Shown here one piece after another: positions 44,511 to 56,699 of a DNA stretch of 64,000 nucleotides. Within the stretch, counting starts at the first letter, position 1. Each line of letters starts with the position of its first letter. The position numbers and the translations under genes were made by a program. This stretch comes from Gymnopilus junonius. Its lineage: Eukaryota; Basidiomycota; Agaricomycetes; Agaricales; Galerinaceae. The notes beneath the pieces were generated by a model. The model saw only the letters and a program-made list of their open reading frames with translations. It was not told the DNA's origin and ran no database searches. The stretch covers positions 62,001 to 126,000 of the forward strand of contig JADNYJ010000068.1 of NCBI GenBank assembly GCA_015501075.1. The letters are read 5' to 3'.

Positions 44511-47101
44511 CTGCAGCCAAGACGATTTGAGCTTCCAGTTCATGTCCATGTTCCGATGTACCCAAATCTAGAGTATCTTGGATGACGATGGTAGGCACTT
44601 GCACCACGGGAATGTCGATGCTGAGGACCGGCAACTCGAGCTTGACAGACGCAGGTGTCGGTTTGGGCGTCGCCTCTTGTTCCTCCTCTTCCTCCTCCTG
44701 CTCGTGCTCTGCCAAAGATCCATCAAGGTCCAAAGGAGGCATAACGTCCTCACCCTCTTCCCCGTCAATATCACCGTCATCTGGGAGTACAGTGGCGAAG
44801 AGCGATCCACTGGGACTTTTATCCAGGACCTCTTCCATCAACAATAGTGGCGAACCAGTGTCCACCTCGGTCGTCTGCACTTCCTCGATATCAACATTAA
44901 CCGCAGCGTCAGCCACCCTGGCAGCTTCAAACGCGATCAAATCATCCGCCTTGGCCTCTTCCTCCCTTTCCTCCACGATCTCCGAACCAGCAGCGTCTTT
45001 ACCACTAGATACGAACTCCTCAGAACTAGGAGATTCCAAATCTGACGGCACAGACTCGAGTTGTTCAAACTGAACTTCAGGTTCAGATTCAGGAACATGG
45101 TTCCCCCAAGGATCTTCCAGATCATCCCAGCCCCAGCCTGTAGCTGTTGCTGTTACTGCATTTGCACTCGTATGAGACGATGGGATGAGAAGCGGAGAGG
45201 GAGGTTCTGTGGGGTGGTGGAGGCAATGGCAATGTTGGAGGTGGTGGTGGCAGAGACAGAGGTGTCAGAGTCGTCCGAGGTAGCGATGGAGTAAGAAAAG
45301 ACGTCAGGGTCGGTGGAGTCCGAAGCGGGAGTTGCCAATTCACGTTCAGGTTCACATTGGGGTTGGAATTCGGCTTGATGTCGATGTTCAGGTTCAGGTT
45401 GAGCTTCAGATCCAGCGAATAACAGTCCAGGTCGACTTTCTTCCTGGGCGACTACCACGATGGGTTCTGGCAGGGGTGCAGGTGCGCTAATAGCTGGCTT
45501 GTAGACAACCGGGACCGACACCAGATCCTCAAGAGGATGAGAAAACGCTAAAGAGGAGGAGGGTTTGACGAAGACAGGTACAACGACAGGAGTTGCCCCA
45601 ATACCGGGCAGTGCGAGTGATGGAAGGAGTTGATCTTCATTATCCACGAGCTGGGTGCCCTGAATGTCCGAGTTCAAATCCAAATCTACAAGCGGCTGCG
45701 GCTCCTTGGGTGTTTGCTCAACGTGACTGGGGACTTTGGGATCGGTCAAGTCAACCAGCTGAGGAAGGATTTCCGTCCTTTGTATTTCCACTGGGACTGG
45801 TTGAGGTCGAGGGTGCTCTGAGACCAGCTCAGGATGGGTAAAAGCAAGAGGAACATCGTCATCCATGTCGATGAGTTTCTCCGCCTGTGGTTGTCCGAAA
45901 TTAGGCTTCTGCTTGGAATTAGCAGGGGTCGATCCCACCAACGGACGCACGCTGCGACCAAAAGACAGCGAAGGCACCGGCGCAGAGCTGAACCATTTCC
46001 AACTCTCGCTGTCCTCGTCCGTTTTACGGCCAGTCAGATCGTCACTGAGATCAACAAGCGGAACGTGTCGTCCCACCATCCGCACGTCGACTATGGGAGG
46101 CACATCCCTGCTGGTAACAGCAGGCAAGACGCCGATATCGGACGCAGCCGGGGAGATCTTCATTATGTGGTCCTCCTCTTCTTGCCTGTACCTGTCCCTC
46201 TCATCTTCCTCATCAGAAGACCCGGAAGACGCAAATCGATCAACAGGTGCTCTCTACTCGTTCCCCGTACATGGCTGGGCGTAGAAGACAACTCCCTCAG
46301 CTCAACAGCGTTCCTTAACCCCGACTGTCCTCCAGAGGAGAGACGCCGCACAGGCACGCCACCGAGACTTCTGCTCCGTCTGTGCGGTTTAGACGGCGGC
46401 GGGGTCGTCGCGAGGAGGGCGTGAGGCGAGGGTGGACGGGAGTAAGATGGACGGGCACGGGCGAGGGCAAGTGCGGCTGATGGGAAGAGCGGTTTCACCG
46501 TGTGGTGCGCGCGGAAAGGAGAAGGCGAGGGGTGCGTGGAGATGGAGAGGTGGGGTAGGACGCCGTGGTGGAAGTTGCTCCTGCCGTAAGAGGGGGCGTA
46601 GGCGGTGAGCTGAGGTCGACTAACTGTGGTGTGTTACTCCTAGGAGGCGTTGCAGGTACCGAGGTCGGTGGCGGTGGAAGCCCTGTGGTGGGTAACAGCT
46701 CCACGCTGAGGTTTTTGGCAGACGCCGCCGCCTTTGCTTTTCCTCTGACCATCGCTGGTACAGTCTTGGCCAGGATGGTACACGTGGGACCAGTGAGCTC
46801 CATCGTCTCCAGCCCCAACCTGTGGTATGTCCAAAGCTAAACCCTTTGTGGTGCGCGGCTTCAGAGACTGGCTTGGGCAACGAAACTGAAGCTGAAGAAG
46901 GGACGACTCCCTTCAGGTACCTATACACTCTCAATGCCATGTAGGCCAGCACAACAGCCAGCAGAGTGTAGCCGACAACGGGCAACACATCAAATGCTGC
47001 CGACCTGTACAAGAAAAGGAGAAAGGAGGGATGAATACGGACATAAAGGAATAGAGGAGGACACTCGGAGATAGATAGACGACGTACGTGGTGGACGCCA
47101 T
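44500..47101 (-). pseudogene. Long low-complexity gene, unit 2 copy, broken
   Basis: Same gene as 34638-38126, from the ATG at 47101, but with at least four frame-breaking indels: a two-base loss near 45211 (in a GTGGTGG run), one base near 46232, one near 46530 and one near 46765. It also lacks the 3' quarter, since the unit begins at the CTGCAG junction at 44511; the frame runs past the junction for a few codons and stops. It cannot make the product. Confidence 0.8.
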
Positions 47102-47346
47102 GGTGGGTTATAACTAAAAACTAGACTCCTCAAGACGAGGTGGAGGTCCCGAGAAAACCCAAGAAACATGCCGCCACCTCGCCCCAGACACGAGGTCCCG
47201 TCGTCAGGTGATCGAGAAGCGGAATAGATAAGATTAGAATATGGTGAGGCCAATCTTCCAACATGCTTTCTTTTGACACCCTCGTTTCTGCTTACTTACT
47301 CATATGCTGCTTTTTCGCGGCCCCTTCAGTACCCAACACCTTAAAG

Positions 47347-49546
47347 ACATGGGGTGAGTGGAGGTGCACACCTGGGGCTAGGTACGTTTTTTTTATTCCC
47401 TTTACTTCTTCTAGGCGCATGTACTCACCTCACACTCCTTTCCTCTTTCAGCAACCGACCTCGACTTCCGTCATCTACCATGCACACTGGGCATGGACAG
47501 CGGTCTCGACTATTTCCAGTAGTCGAGAGCTCCACCTTGGGGATTCCCTGCGACCATGTAAACAACACCGGCAGAGAAGTGGGATGACAAACGACTTACT
47601 GGCATACACCCCGCCTCCAGCCTCTGATATGGGCACTCAATACGGCGAGGGCGTCGTGGAGCGGTTGGGTCGCGTGTGCACAGTGTAAGTGCTGATTCGA
47701 GCCCATTGTTTCTTGTTCTCACCTAACATTCCTTTCCAGATCAATCTCATCTGTCCACGCCCTCTCACAACATACACCCCTCAGTCGTCCACCACTTATC
47801 AAAGGCACGAACAGCGGTCTCGACTATTTCCAATAGTCGAGGACTACCCCCTGGTGACTTGCAGTGACCTGCGATGGGATGGGGTAAACAGCGGGTCAAG
47901 ACGGGTTTGGGGAGCATTTGGGGTGACAGCGACTTGTAGGCCAGAGCGGCATACATGCCACCTCTCATCTCGGTTCTGGGCACTCAACGCCACAAGAGCG
48001 TCGCGCAGCAGCTGGGTGCGCAACTGTGCGTAGGTGTTTGTTCGGCTTCTCCCCTTCGTGTACTCATCTCGCAATCCTTTCCAGATCCATCTCATCCGCC
48101 TACACCTCGGCCACCCACCACTTTCTACACCCCTCGTTCGCCAGCACTCTCTCCTCAAATTTCCGCCCTCTAGTCGTCCAACATCTGTCATCGACGGTCT
48201 CGACTATTTCCAGTAGTCGAGAGCTACGCTTTAACAACTCGCAACGGCCTGCAACTGCAACGCAGCAAACAACACCTTTGGATGATGCAGTGACTTGGAG
48301 GGCAGAGGGTCATACACGCCGCCTCTGGCCTCCATTATGTTGCTCGACACAGCGGAGAGTGTCGCGGCGGGGTGTTGACCAGCGGGGTCATACACAGGTA
48401 CGTGAGTATTCGAGCTCTTTGATTCCCTTCAGAGATGTGTACTCATCTTCAAATTCTTTCCAGCACAATGTCGTCCACCAGCACCTCGCACCACAATCCT
48501 CAGCCCTTCAATCGTCCAAGAGCCGTCACAGGCATGAACAACGGCCTCGACTACAGGTACTCTTTGGCGACTTGCAGCGGCCTGCGAAGAGATAAATGGC
48601 GGTTAGGATGGGTTTGGGAATATACGGGGTGTAGGAGCGGCTTATGCGTTACAGAGGGACACATACGCTGCCTGCAGCCTCTGATCTGGGCATCAACACG
48701 GGCGCGAGCATCGTGGAGCATCTAGCTCGTGTGTGCAGAGTGCACACCTGGACTTGGTACGTGTTTATTCAAGTCCTTTGTTTCGTATGCTCACCTAGGC
48801 ATTCCATTCTATCACAATTTCCTCAGCCCACACCCTCTGTCATCGACGTACAGCCCTTTGCGACATCTACGCCCTAGCGGCTTTTGGCGTAGGAAGAGAT
48901 GGAATGAGGAAGAGACTCACAGGGCATGGACAAATGAGCATGCACCATTGATGCCTGTGTCATTTCTCTCCGTTGGAGGTGTGTTTGCGTGTAGGGTGGG
49001 CTGGGATTCCAAATCAAAGGCGGTAAGTTTCTACCACCCTCGCCTTATTTTCTTACCGACTTACATTTCTCGTTCCAGCTCTGCAAGGATGGCCAACGGG
49101 TCTCGACCTCTCCTGCCGAGAACGAGTCGCCAATCGACTTTAGGGACTGATGGTTAGCGTGGCCTAGGCATACTCGAGTTAGGCACAGGACACAGCGAGG
49201 AGGAGAAAGATTCGAGAACGTACATATGTTACTGCTTGCTGAGCTCGGTGAGTGGTCACCTTTGTTGATATTGATATGCTCACCTCGTCCTTGACTCCTC
49301 CAGCCCTCTTTGCATACCTACGGACCGCCAGCCCTGCCCAGGTCCAACCTCGTTATTGTCTGCCGCAGGTAAGTCGACTTGCGTTTCTCGAGTACAATTT
49401 AATTCTTACCTCTATAATCCACAGCCGCAGCATATTTTGCCGTTGCGTCGGGCGACTTGGATGTTCACACCACGTCCTTGGAGAAGATAGCTGTGTCAAA
49501 TCCGAAGTGGCGCCGCTACTCGATTGAAGAACTCACGGACGGTTGA
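47347..49546 (+). pseudogene. Multi-exon module region, unit 2
   Basis: Collinear with 38371-40602. Hairpins lie at 47504-47528, 47819-47841 and 48198-48222. A deletion in module 4 near 48555 removes the hairpin counterpart. The last exon is better preserved than in unit 1: after the intron ending near 49424 the frame reads AAAYFAVASGDLDV, then VSNPKWRRYSIEELTDG, and stops at 49544-49546. Unit 1 has lost one base in the W-R-R-Y segment. The family is unknown, and upstream modules contain stops. Confidence 0.45.
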
Positions 49547-52483
49547 GGAGGACATCACGGTCAGTCAGTCGGACCCTGCATAATTCAGGTGAGTATTTGT
49601 CGCGCTCTTAAGGGATACAATGGAGACACCCACAACCTCTAAAGCGAATGCATAGGCATCGCCATTGTTGTTGCTCTGAGGATATGGATATGGGAGAGTG
49701 CAGAAGAAGACAAGCGATGAAGAGGGAGGACCGGATGATGGGGAACAAACCAGCAAATTCGATGTAGGTTATATACGTTTCTAGTCTATGCTTGTAGTTA
49801 GTCCCTTTGCAAGCGAACTGAGTGTGTTCCTAGCATGATTTGGACCCTGAATCTACAAGTGGGGCGGGTGAGCGAGCAGAGCCGGTGAGTTTGATCGGAA
49901 TTGGCGGAAGTGGTTCAAGGACGGGGTTTGATTCGTCCTTCATCGCAATTGAATTGCCCTTTCCTTGCTATTCCGTGTGCATCTGGTCGAGTATGAGATT
50001 GAGTAGTAGTGTTATTTACTTTTGTCCACTTGAAGAAATTTTAGTTGCAAGGATTTACCCTCTTTTTTAGTCAAGGCATTCATCAATGCCCTCAACTGAC
50101 CATGCTCACTTTGACCTCGAATGCCTCAACAGTCAAAGCACGGACACACAGTACATCTCAGCAGTTTCATCCCTTCAAACCTCGAACAATAGCTCAGCCG
50201 ATACCTGTCAAATTTAATGAAGAAACGAACAATCTGTTTCGAAGGAATCAAATTCCACCACACCAGAATGCACGAGAATCATCGCATGCAGTCTTTTTTC
50301 CCTGCTAGCGGTGAAAATTTCCAGCTTCTTAGCGTCTTTGATGGATAACGTACAGTGGAGCCGATACTTCGGAGAAGTGCCGTTTACGTGGTAATTCGTG
50401 TTTGAGCGCAGAATGGGGGACGGAGGAGAGGAGACGGGAGGTGCATTCCGAGTTTTGCATTTCCGCATTAGAATTTTTTTGTTTTTGTTTTTGCGCTAGG
50501 ATATCGGACCTCATGCATGTCCTATGCCATCGGATAGTTAACCGACTGTATTTCCATTGTTCGCTAACTGGCTTGCTTCTCGAAGATGAAGGGTGTTCAA
50601 GTACCGAGGTGGGCTTGACTTGTCTCCTTGCCATACGTGATTGATAATTTACTTCCTCACCTTGTAAATTGGACAACCGAGTCTAGATGTTGCATAACGT
50701 AGTCCTCAAGGCTTAATTATGAGGTGAAAATCAAGCTCAGTTACGGAGACATGGATGGGCGCTTAATGGATGCCATCTGCCTATCAGAGACAAAATTCCC
50801 TGAGCTCGTTACCTGACATGTTCTGGCCTTTTATTTTAAACTAATTTAGCTGGACTTCCTTTTTGATTCTTTGATTCTTTGCAGCCGATTAAATACACTC
50901 TGAGATACTAAGTACTTTCAACAAGTGTTAATGGCAAGTGCATTTGCATCACTACCGGCAATGATCCCTTTCGCTTTGTGCTCATTTTCTTCTTCTCTTT
51001 ACTATCAATCATTCACAAGCCATTTAGAAAAATAGTGGATTTGAACATTGAATTGATGTCGCACATTGCTTGAATGCATACTCTTTAGGATGAAATAATG
51101 AACGTCCTTTCATTTTTCTGACGTGTTTAACTGATCGGAAGCTCTGTTTCCTGAGAGCCGAGTAATATAAATAGATCAAATTACATCAGAGAAAAATGGA
51201 GGCAGAAACGGTGCTTCTCGGAGTGGAAGTGGGATGGAGGAGAGGGTAGGTCGGCACATACTTTGGGTCCTTTTTGAATAGGATGCATTATGTGATGGAT
51301 GGGACTAATCATTGGGATAGCATATTTTGTTTCGGTGTGTGGGACAGTTTAATACTAAAAATGGTATAATGTAAACTGGATGTCTTTCCGGATGCAGTAA
51401 GAGAATAAAGGTAGATATAGTATGGTGCTCGCTAACGGAATGAGCTATTTTATAAGAAGACAGACCAAAAATGGATATCATTGTTGGAAGAGATAGAAGT
51501 GCATAGAATGGAGCTAGAAGACCTGTACGTAACCGGGAGAATAAGTGATTATTCGGGCCATAACATTGAAGTGGAATGAGAATACTGCAAAGGGCATTCT
51601 TTCAGTGAGAGGATTTTTGGTGAGAGAGTTGAATAGAAGATGGAGTGAGCATAGATATTGAGAGAAAAAGGCAGAGTGGGTGGTAAATTGGCGACAAAAA
51701 AGAAAGTCGGCAAGATAAATTTAGAATGTGGTGAATGTAGCATTGGTATGCGGAGAATCAACAAGAAGCAATTCAGGTTGATGTGATGCGATGAGCGGAA
51801 CTGAAAAGAAGAGGTGACAAAGAAAGCGCAATGTATAAAAAGAGGAGAATTGCGACTCAGGACCATTCCTCCCTCCCACCATTACCCTGAAACTCTGCCA
51901 GTATGAAAAGTCATTGACCACGCATGGACCTTATGTCACTCAGACAGACTTGGATCATGGTGAGTAGATAGATTACACCTTTATCGTGTAGTGGTTATTG
52001 ACTTGATGGAAGATTGCGCACATAGTCCATCAGATAAGGTTAGTCGAAGCATTCTAAGCCTTCATTCAAAGTGGCTGACTTGGTTTATGAATGGAGACAC
52101 AGACATTAGCTACGACTTGGGACTGAGACTGCGATGACAAGTGAGCAAGATTCAAGACCAGGAATTCTGAAGCGCGGAATGAAAAATGAAAGAAGCCAAT
52201 GCATTAACACTGGTATAGAAGACACGAGAACGAAGCAACAGGATACCAGGTAAGACGGCTGTTCCATCCCTTGACCCAACCGTGATTTGTCTATCATTGA
52301 TCTAGCCGTGTTCATCTGTCCCTGCCCTTCGGGTGAGGGGAAACTATGCCAGTTTGCAAAACAAAAGAGTGAAAGACGATTTGAAGATGCACTTCCAAAT
52401 TGCCACTATACCTTATTTGGATTCTTGTGCCTGAGTTGCTGCCTAAAAGAAGCAGCAAATGCTCAAAAAGGAAAGGAACTTAC
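49547..52483. other. Non-coding right half of unit 2
   Basis: Collinear with 40603-44510 but shortened by deletions near 51473, 52006 and 52106. No gene is supported. Confidence 0.5.
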
Positions 52484-55096
52484 TCACAGGAGAGCTGCAG
52501 CCGAGATGATTTGAGCTTCCAGTTCATGTCCATGTTCCGATGTACCCATATCTAGAGTATCTTGGACGACGATGGTAGGCACTTCCACCACGGGAATGTC
52601 GATGCTGAGGACCGGCAACTCGAGCTTGACAGACGCAGGTGTCGGTTTAGGCGTCGCCTCTTGTTCCTCCTCTTCCTCCTCCTGCTCGTGCTCTGCCAAA
52701 GATCCATCAAGGTCCAAAGGAGGCATAACGTCCTCACCCTCTTCCCCGTCAATATCACCGTCATCTGGGAGTACAGTGGCGAAGAGCGATCCACTGGGAC
52801 TTTTATCCAGGACCTCCTCCTCCATCGGCAACAATGGCGAGCCAGCGTCCACCTCAGTCGTCTGCACTTCCTCGATATCAACATTAATCGCAGCGTCAGC
52901 CACCCTGGCAGCTTCAAACGCGATTAAATCATCCGCCTTGGCCTCTTCCTCCCTTTCCTCCACGATCTCCGAACCAGCGGCACCTTTACCACTATATACG
53001 AACTCCTCAGAACTAGGAGATTCCAAATCTGACGGCACAGACTCGAGTTGTTCAAACTGAACTTCAGGTTCAGGTTCAGGAACATGGTTTCCCCAAGGAT
53101 CTTCCAGATCATCCCAGCCCCAGCCTGTAGCTGTTGCTGTTACTGCATTTGCACTCGTCTGAGATGATGGGATGAGAAGCGGAGAGGGAGGTTCTGTGGT
53201 GGTGGTGGAGGCAATGGCAATGTTGGAGGTGGTGGTGGCAAAGACAGAGGTATCAGAGTCGTCTGAGGTGGCGATGGGGTAAGAAAAGACGTCAGGGTCG
53301 GTGGAGGCGGAAGCGGGAGTTGCCAATTCACGTTCACGTTCAGGTTGGGGTTGGAATTCGGCTTGATGTTCATGTTGATGTTCAGGTTCAGGGTGAGCTT
53401 CAGATCCAGCGAATAACAGTCCAGGTCGACTTTCTTCCTGGGCGACTACCACGATGGGTTCTGGCAGGGGTGCAGGTGCGCTAATAGCTGGCTTGTAGAC
53501 AACCGGGACCGACACCAGATCCTCAAGAGGATGAGAAAATGCTGAAGAGGAGGAGGGTTTGACGAAGACAGGTACAACGACAGGAGTTGCCCCAATACCG
53601 GGCAGTGCGAGTGATGGAAGGAGTTGATCTTCATTATCCACGAGCTGGGTGCCCTGAATGTCCGAGTTCAAATCCAAATCTACAAGCGGCTGCGGCTCCT
53701 TGGGTGTTTGCTCAACGTGACTGGGGACTTTGGGATCGGTCAAGTCGACCAGCTGAGGAGGGATTTCCGTCCTTTGTATTTCCACTGGGACTGGCTGAGG
53801 TCGAGGGCGCCCTGAGACCAGCTCAGGATGGGTAAGAGCAAGAGGAACATCGTCATCCATGTCGATGAGTTTCTCCGCCTGTGGTTGTCGGAAATTAGGC
53901 ATCTGCTTGGAATTAGCAGGGGTCGATCCCACCAATGGACGCACGCTGCGACCAAAAGACAGCGAAGGCACCGGCGCAGAGCTGAACCATTTCCAACTCT
54001 CGCTGTCCTCGTTTACTTTACGGTCCGTCAGATCGTCACTGAGATCAACAAGCGGAACGTGTCGTCCCACCATCCGCACGTCGACCATGGGAGGCATATC
54101 CCTGCTGGTAGCAGCAGGTAAGACTCCAATATCCGATGCAGCCGGGGAGATCTTCATTATGTGGTCCTCTTCTTGCCTGTACCTGTCCCTCTCATCTTCC
54201 TCATCAGAAGATCCCGAAGACGCAAAATCGATCAACAGGTGCTCTCTACTCGTTCCCCGTACATGGCTGGGCGTAGAAGACAACTCCCTCAGCTCAACAG
54301 CGTTCCTTAACCCCGACTGTCCTCCAGAGGAGAGACGCCGCACAGGCACGCCACCGAGACTTCTGCTCCGTCTGTGCGATTTAGACGGCGGCGGGGTCGT
54401 CGCGAGGAGGGCGTGAGGCGAGGGTGGACGGGAGTAAGATGGACGGGCACGGGCGAGGGCAAGTGCGGCTGATGGGAAGAGCGGTTTCACCGTGTGGTGC
54501 GCGTGGAAAGGAGAAGGTGAGGGTGTGCGTGGAGATGGAGAGGTGGGGTAGGACGCTGTGGTGGAAGTTGCTGCTGCCGTAAGAGGGGGCGTAGGCGGTG
54601 AGCTGAGGTCGACTAACTGCGGTGTGTTACTCCTAGGAGGCGTAGCAGGTACCGAGGTCGGTGGCGGTGGAAGCCCTGTGGTGGGTAACAGCTCCACGCT
54701 GAGGTTTTTGGCAGACGCCGCCGCCTTTGCTTTTCCTTTGCCCATCGCTGGTACAGTCTTTGGCCAGGATGGTACACGTGGGACCAGTGAGCTCCATCGT
54801 CTCCAGCCCCAACCCGTGGTACGTCCAAAGCTAAACCCTTTGTGGTGCGCGGCTTCAGAGACTGGCTTGGGCAAGGAAACTGAAGCTGAAGAAGGGACGG
54901 CTCCCTTCAGGTACCTATACACTCTTAATGCAATGTAGGCCAGCACAACAGCCAGCAGAGCGTAGCCGACAACGGGCAACACATCAAATGCTGCCGACCT
55001 GTACAAGAAAAAGGAGAAAGAAGGTATGAATAAGGACATAAAGGAATAGAGGAGGATACTCGGAGATAGATAGACGACGTACGTGGTGGACGCCAT
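52484..55096 (-). CDS. Long low-complexity gene, unit 3 copy, 3'-truncated
   Basis: Same gene as 34638-38126 and open throughout from the ATG at 55096, with the same short first exon (through 55083) and 84-nt intron. At the CTGCAG junction (52495) it leaves the homologous sequence, reads Ala-Leu-Leu and stops at 52484, so the ordered C-terminus (about 275 residues) is missing. The membrane helix and disordered region are kept. The new 3' sequence contains GTGAGTAAG just after the last Leu codons, which could act as a splice donor. It could yield a truncated protein; expression is unknown. Confidence 0.55.
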   Translation of the reverse strand: MASTTYVVYLSPSILLYSFMSLFIPSFSFFLYRSAAFDVLPVVGYALLAVVLAYIALRVYRYLKGAVPSSASVSLPKPVSEAAHHKGFSFGRTTGWGWRRWSSLVPRVPSWPKTVPAMGKGKAKAAASAKNLSVELLPTTGLPPPPTSVPATPPRSNTPQLVDLSSPPTPPLTAAATSTTASYPTSPSPRTPSPSPFHAHHTVKPLFPSAALALARARPSYSRPPSPHALLATTPPPSKSHRRSRSLGGVPVRRLSSGGQSGLRNAVELRELSSTPSHVRGTSREHLLIDFASSGSSDEEDERDRYRQEEDHIMKISPAASDIGVLPAATSRDMPPMVDVRMVGRHVPLVDLSDDLTDRKVNEDSESWKWFSSAPVPSLSFGRSVRPLVGSTPANSKQMPNFRQPQAEKLIDMDDDVPLALTHPELVSGRPRPQPVPVEIQRTEIPPQLVDLTDPKVPSHVEQTPKEPQPLVDLDLNSDIQGTQLVDNEDQLLPSLALPGIGATPVVVPVFVKPSSSSAFSHPLEDLVSVPVVYKPAISAPAPLPEPIVVVAQEESRPGLLFAGSEAHPEPEHQHEHQAEFQPQPERERELATPASASTDPDVFSYPIATSDDSDTSVFATTTSNIAIASTTTTEPPSPLLIPSSQTSANAVTATATGWGWDDLEDPWGNHVPEPEPEVQFEQLESVPSDLESPSSEEFVYSGKGAAGSEIVEEREEEAKADDLIAFEAARVADAAINVDIEEVQTTEVDAGSPLLPMEEEVLDKSPSGSLFATVLPDDGDIDGEEGEDVMPPLDLDGSLAEHEQEEEEEEQEATPKPTPASVKLELPVLSIDIPVVEVPTIVVQDTLDMGTSEHGHELEAQIISAAALL

Positions 55097-55231
55097 GGTG
55101 GGTTATAACTAAAAACTAGACTCCTCAAGACGAGGTGGAGGTCCCGAGAAAACCCAAGAAACATGCCGCCACCTCGCCCCAGACACGAGGTCCCGTCGTC
55201 AGGTGATCGAGTAGCGGAACAGATAAGATTA

Positions 55232-56660
55232 GATCGTTCTTGTTTATTTTGTTTTTTAGGGAGGGAGCTCAAGGAGGTCCTGTAGGAAAGATAGATCAAG
55301 GGGACGGCTTTGTGCCCGGGTAATGTGAACTTGAGCATCAATATAACGGCTGGATCGTTCGGGCCCGCTGAACGCGAGGAGCATGTTCAGTCGATGAGTG
55401 ATTAGTGTGGCAAGAATGTGGTTGCACTGAATTTATTACATCCAAAGGTGACTAGCATCAACATAAAGTCCTGTCAAAATGTGCGAATGACATACCATAA
55501 TTTGTCCCCCACACAACGACTAGAATAAGCATAAATGAATAAATCGTTAGCGAAAAAAAGGTGATACATCCCGGGCTTGATAGAATTTATAGTAGTGTTT
55601 TCAAATAGCAGTAAACTTTCAAATAGAATACTGCCTCAAAGGTAAAAAGAACCACAATGAAGCCACTTTAGACTCAATGCTGTCCAGTTCTGCCATGAAC
55701 AGACGTGGACTGCATACCTAAACCTCCGATAATGCTGGAAATCCGAAAGCTGCCTTTGATTCGCCAAAGCTGAGGCAGGAGCAAAAATGCTTTTAAAAAG
55801 GGGTAAAAAGATTTTCAGGCTCCTATCCTTGAGTCGTTTACCTATCAGTGCAGACCTTGGGAACGAAAACTATCTTTCAGATTTGGTGCCGAAGAACCAT
55901 GCCCTGTGTAGTCAATCATCAACATACGTCATAGCTAGATAAGAATGGACCAAGTCCACAGGTGAATAACCTGCGAATGAATGCTTGACTGCGTTGTCCT
56001 GGTCCAGGCTGACTGTCTACAGCAGGATACACGGGACCAGTCATCTATGGTCCTTGGCGCTATAGAGACTCAACTAGAGTTTGGGTATGTGACGATTAAT
56101 TCAGCAAAAGGATCTCCTTCCACACGAGGCAGCCCATTCTCTAGAGTCATTGTCGCCTCTCATAGGACGAGACGTACATCACTGCTCATCTTCCACCTTT
56201 CCATCTTTCGGGAACCTTGGTGAAGACTAGCTCGATATCGTTGAGCCTTTTTACACCAGATGACGGCGACCTGGTCGAAGTGTCGCGAAATAACCACCCA
56301 GGGAGATAGGACAATATAACCACCCGGGGAGATAGGACAAGACCACACCATCGATCCGCTTCGGCCTAAAAGGAAGACCTTGTAAGCGTAGAACACGAAG
56401 AAAAGCAAGATAAGAACTTCAAGAAAATCGACCGCAGATATACACGAATTCGTGACTATTAGGCACGACAATTTGGCAATAGGTACTTGAGAAAAATATG
56501 GTGTTGGTCGTGGTCGAGATGTAAGAGATGTAAGGCCAATAATGCAAGGTGGGAAAATCGTTCAAATGAATCCTCGGTCAGCTTCTTTTTTCGCTCTCGC
56601 ACTGTACTGGCTATAGCGTAGATTAGATCGCTCGCACTTACCTAAACTCTTCCAGTATGC
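55232..56660. other. Unit-3-specific segment
   Basis: About 1.4 kb with no counterpart in units 1 and 2. It has only short frames (longest about 100 codons, minus, 56160-56471) and no terminal repeats or transposase motifs. Two tandem 26-bp copies, ATAACCACCCRGGGAGATAG plus ACAAK-like ends, lie at 56290-56341. Confidence 0.5.
56290..56341. repeat. 26-bp tandem duplication
   Basis: Two adjacent copies of a 26-base unit (56290-56315 and 56316-56341) differ at one internal base (CCCAGGG versus CCCGGGG) and at the last base. Confidence 0.75.
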
Positions 56661-56699
56661 TTTCTTTCGTGCCTTTTTCACCTTCGCCACTTCAGAAGC

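Larger units (their letters stand above)
44511..52494. repeat. Tandem array unit 2 (about 8.0 kb)
   Basis: It begins at the CTGCAG at 44511. The bases to its left (GAACTTACTCACAGGAGAG) are the same as those left of unit 3 at 52495, so both junctions arose from one original breakpoint. It is collinear with unit 1 apart from three deletions. Confidence 0.9.

Noticed and set aside
55232..56660. Transposable element insertion in unit 3.
   Set aside because: No terminal repeats, target-site duplication, transposase or reverse-transcriptase motif was visible; reported only as a unit-specific segment.
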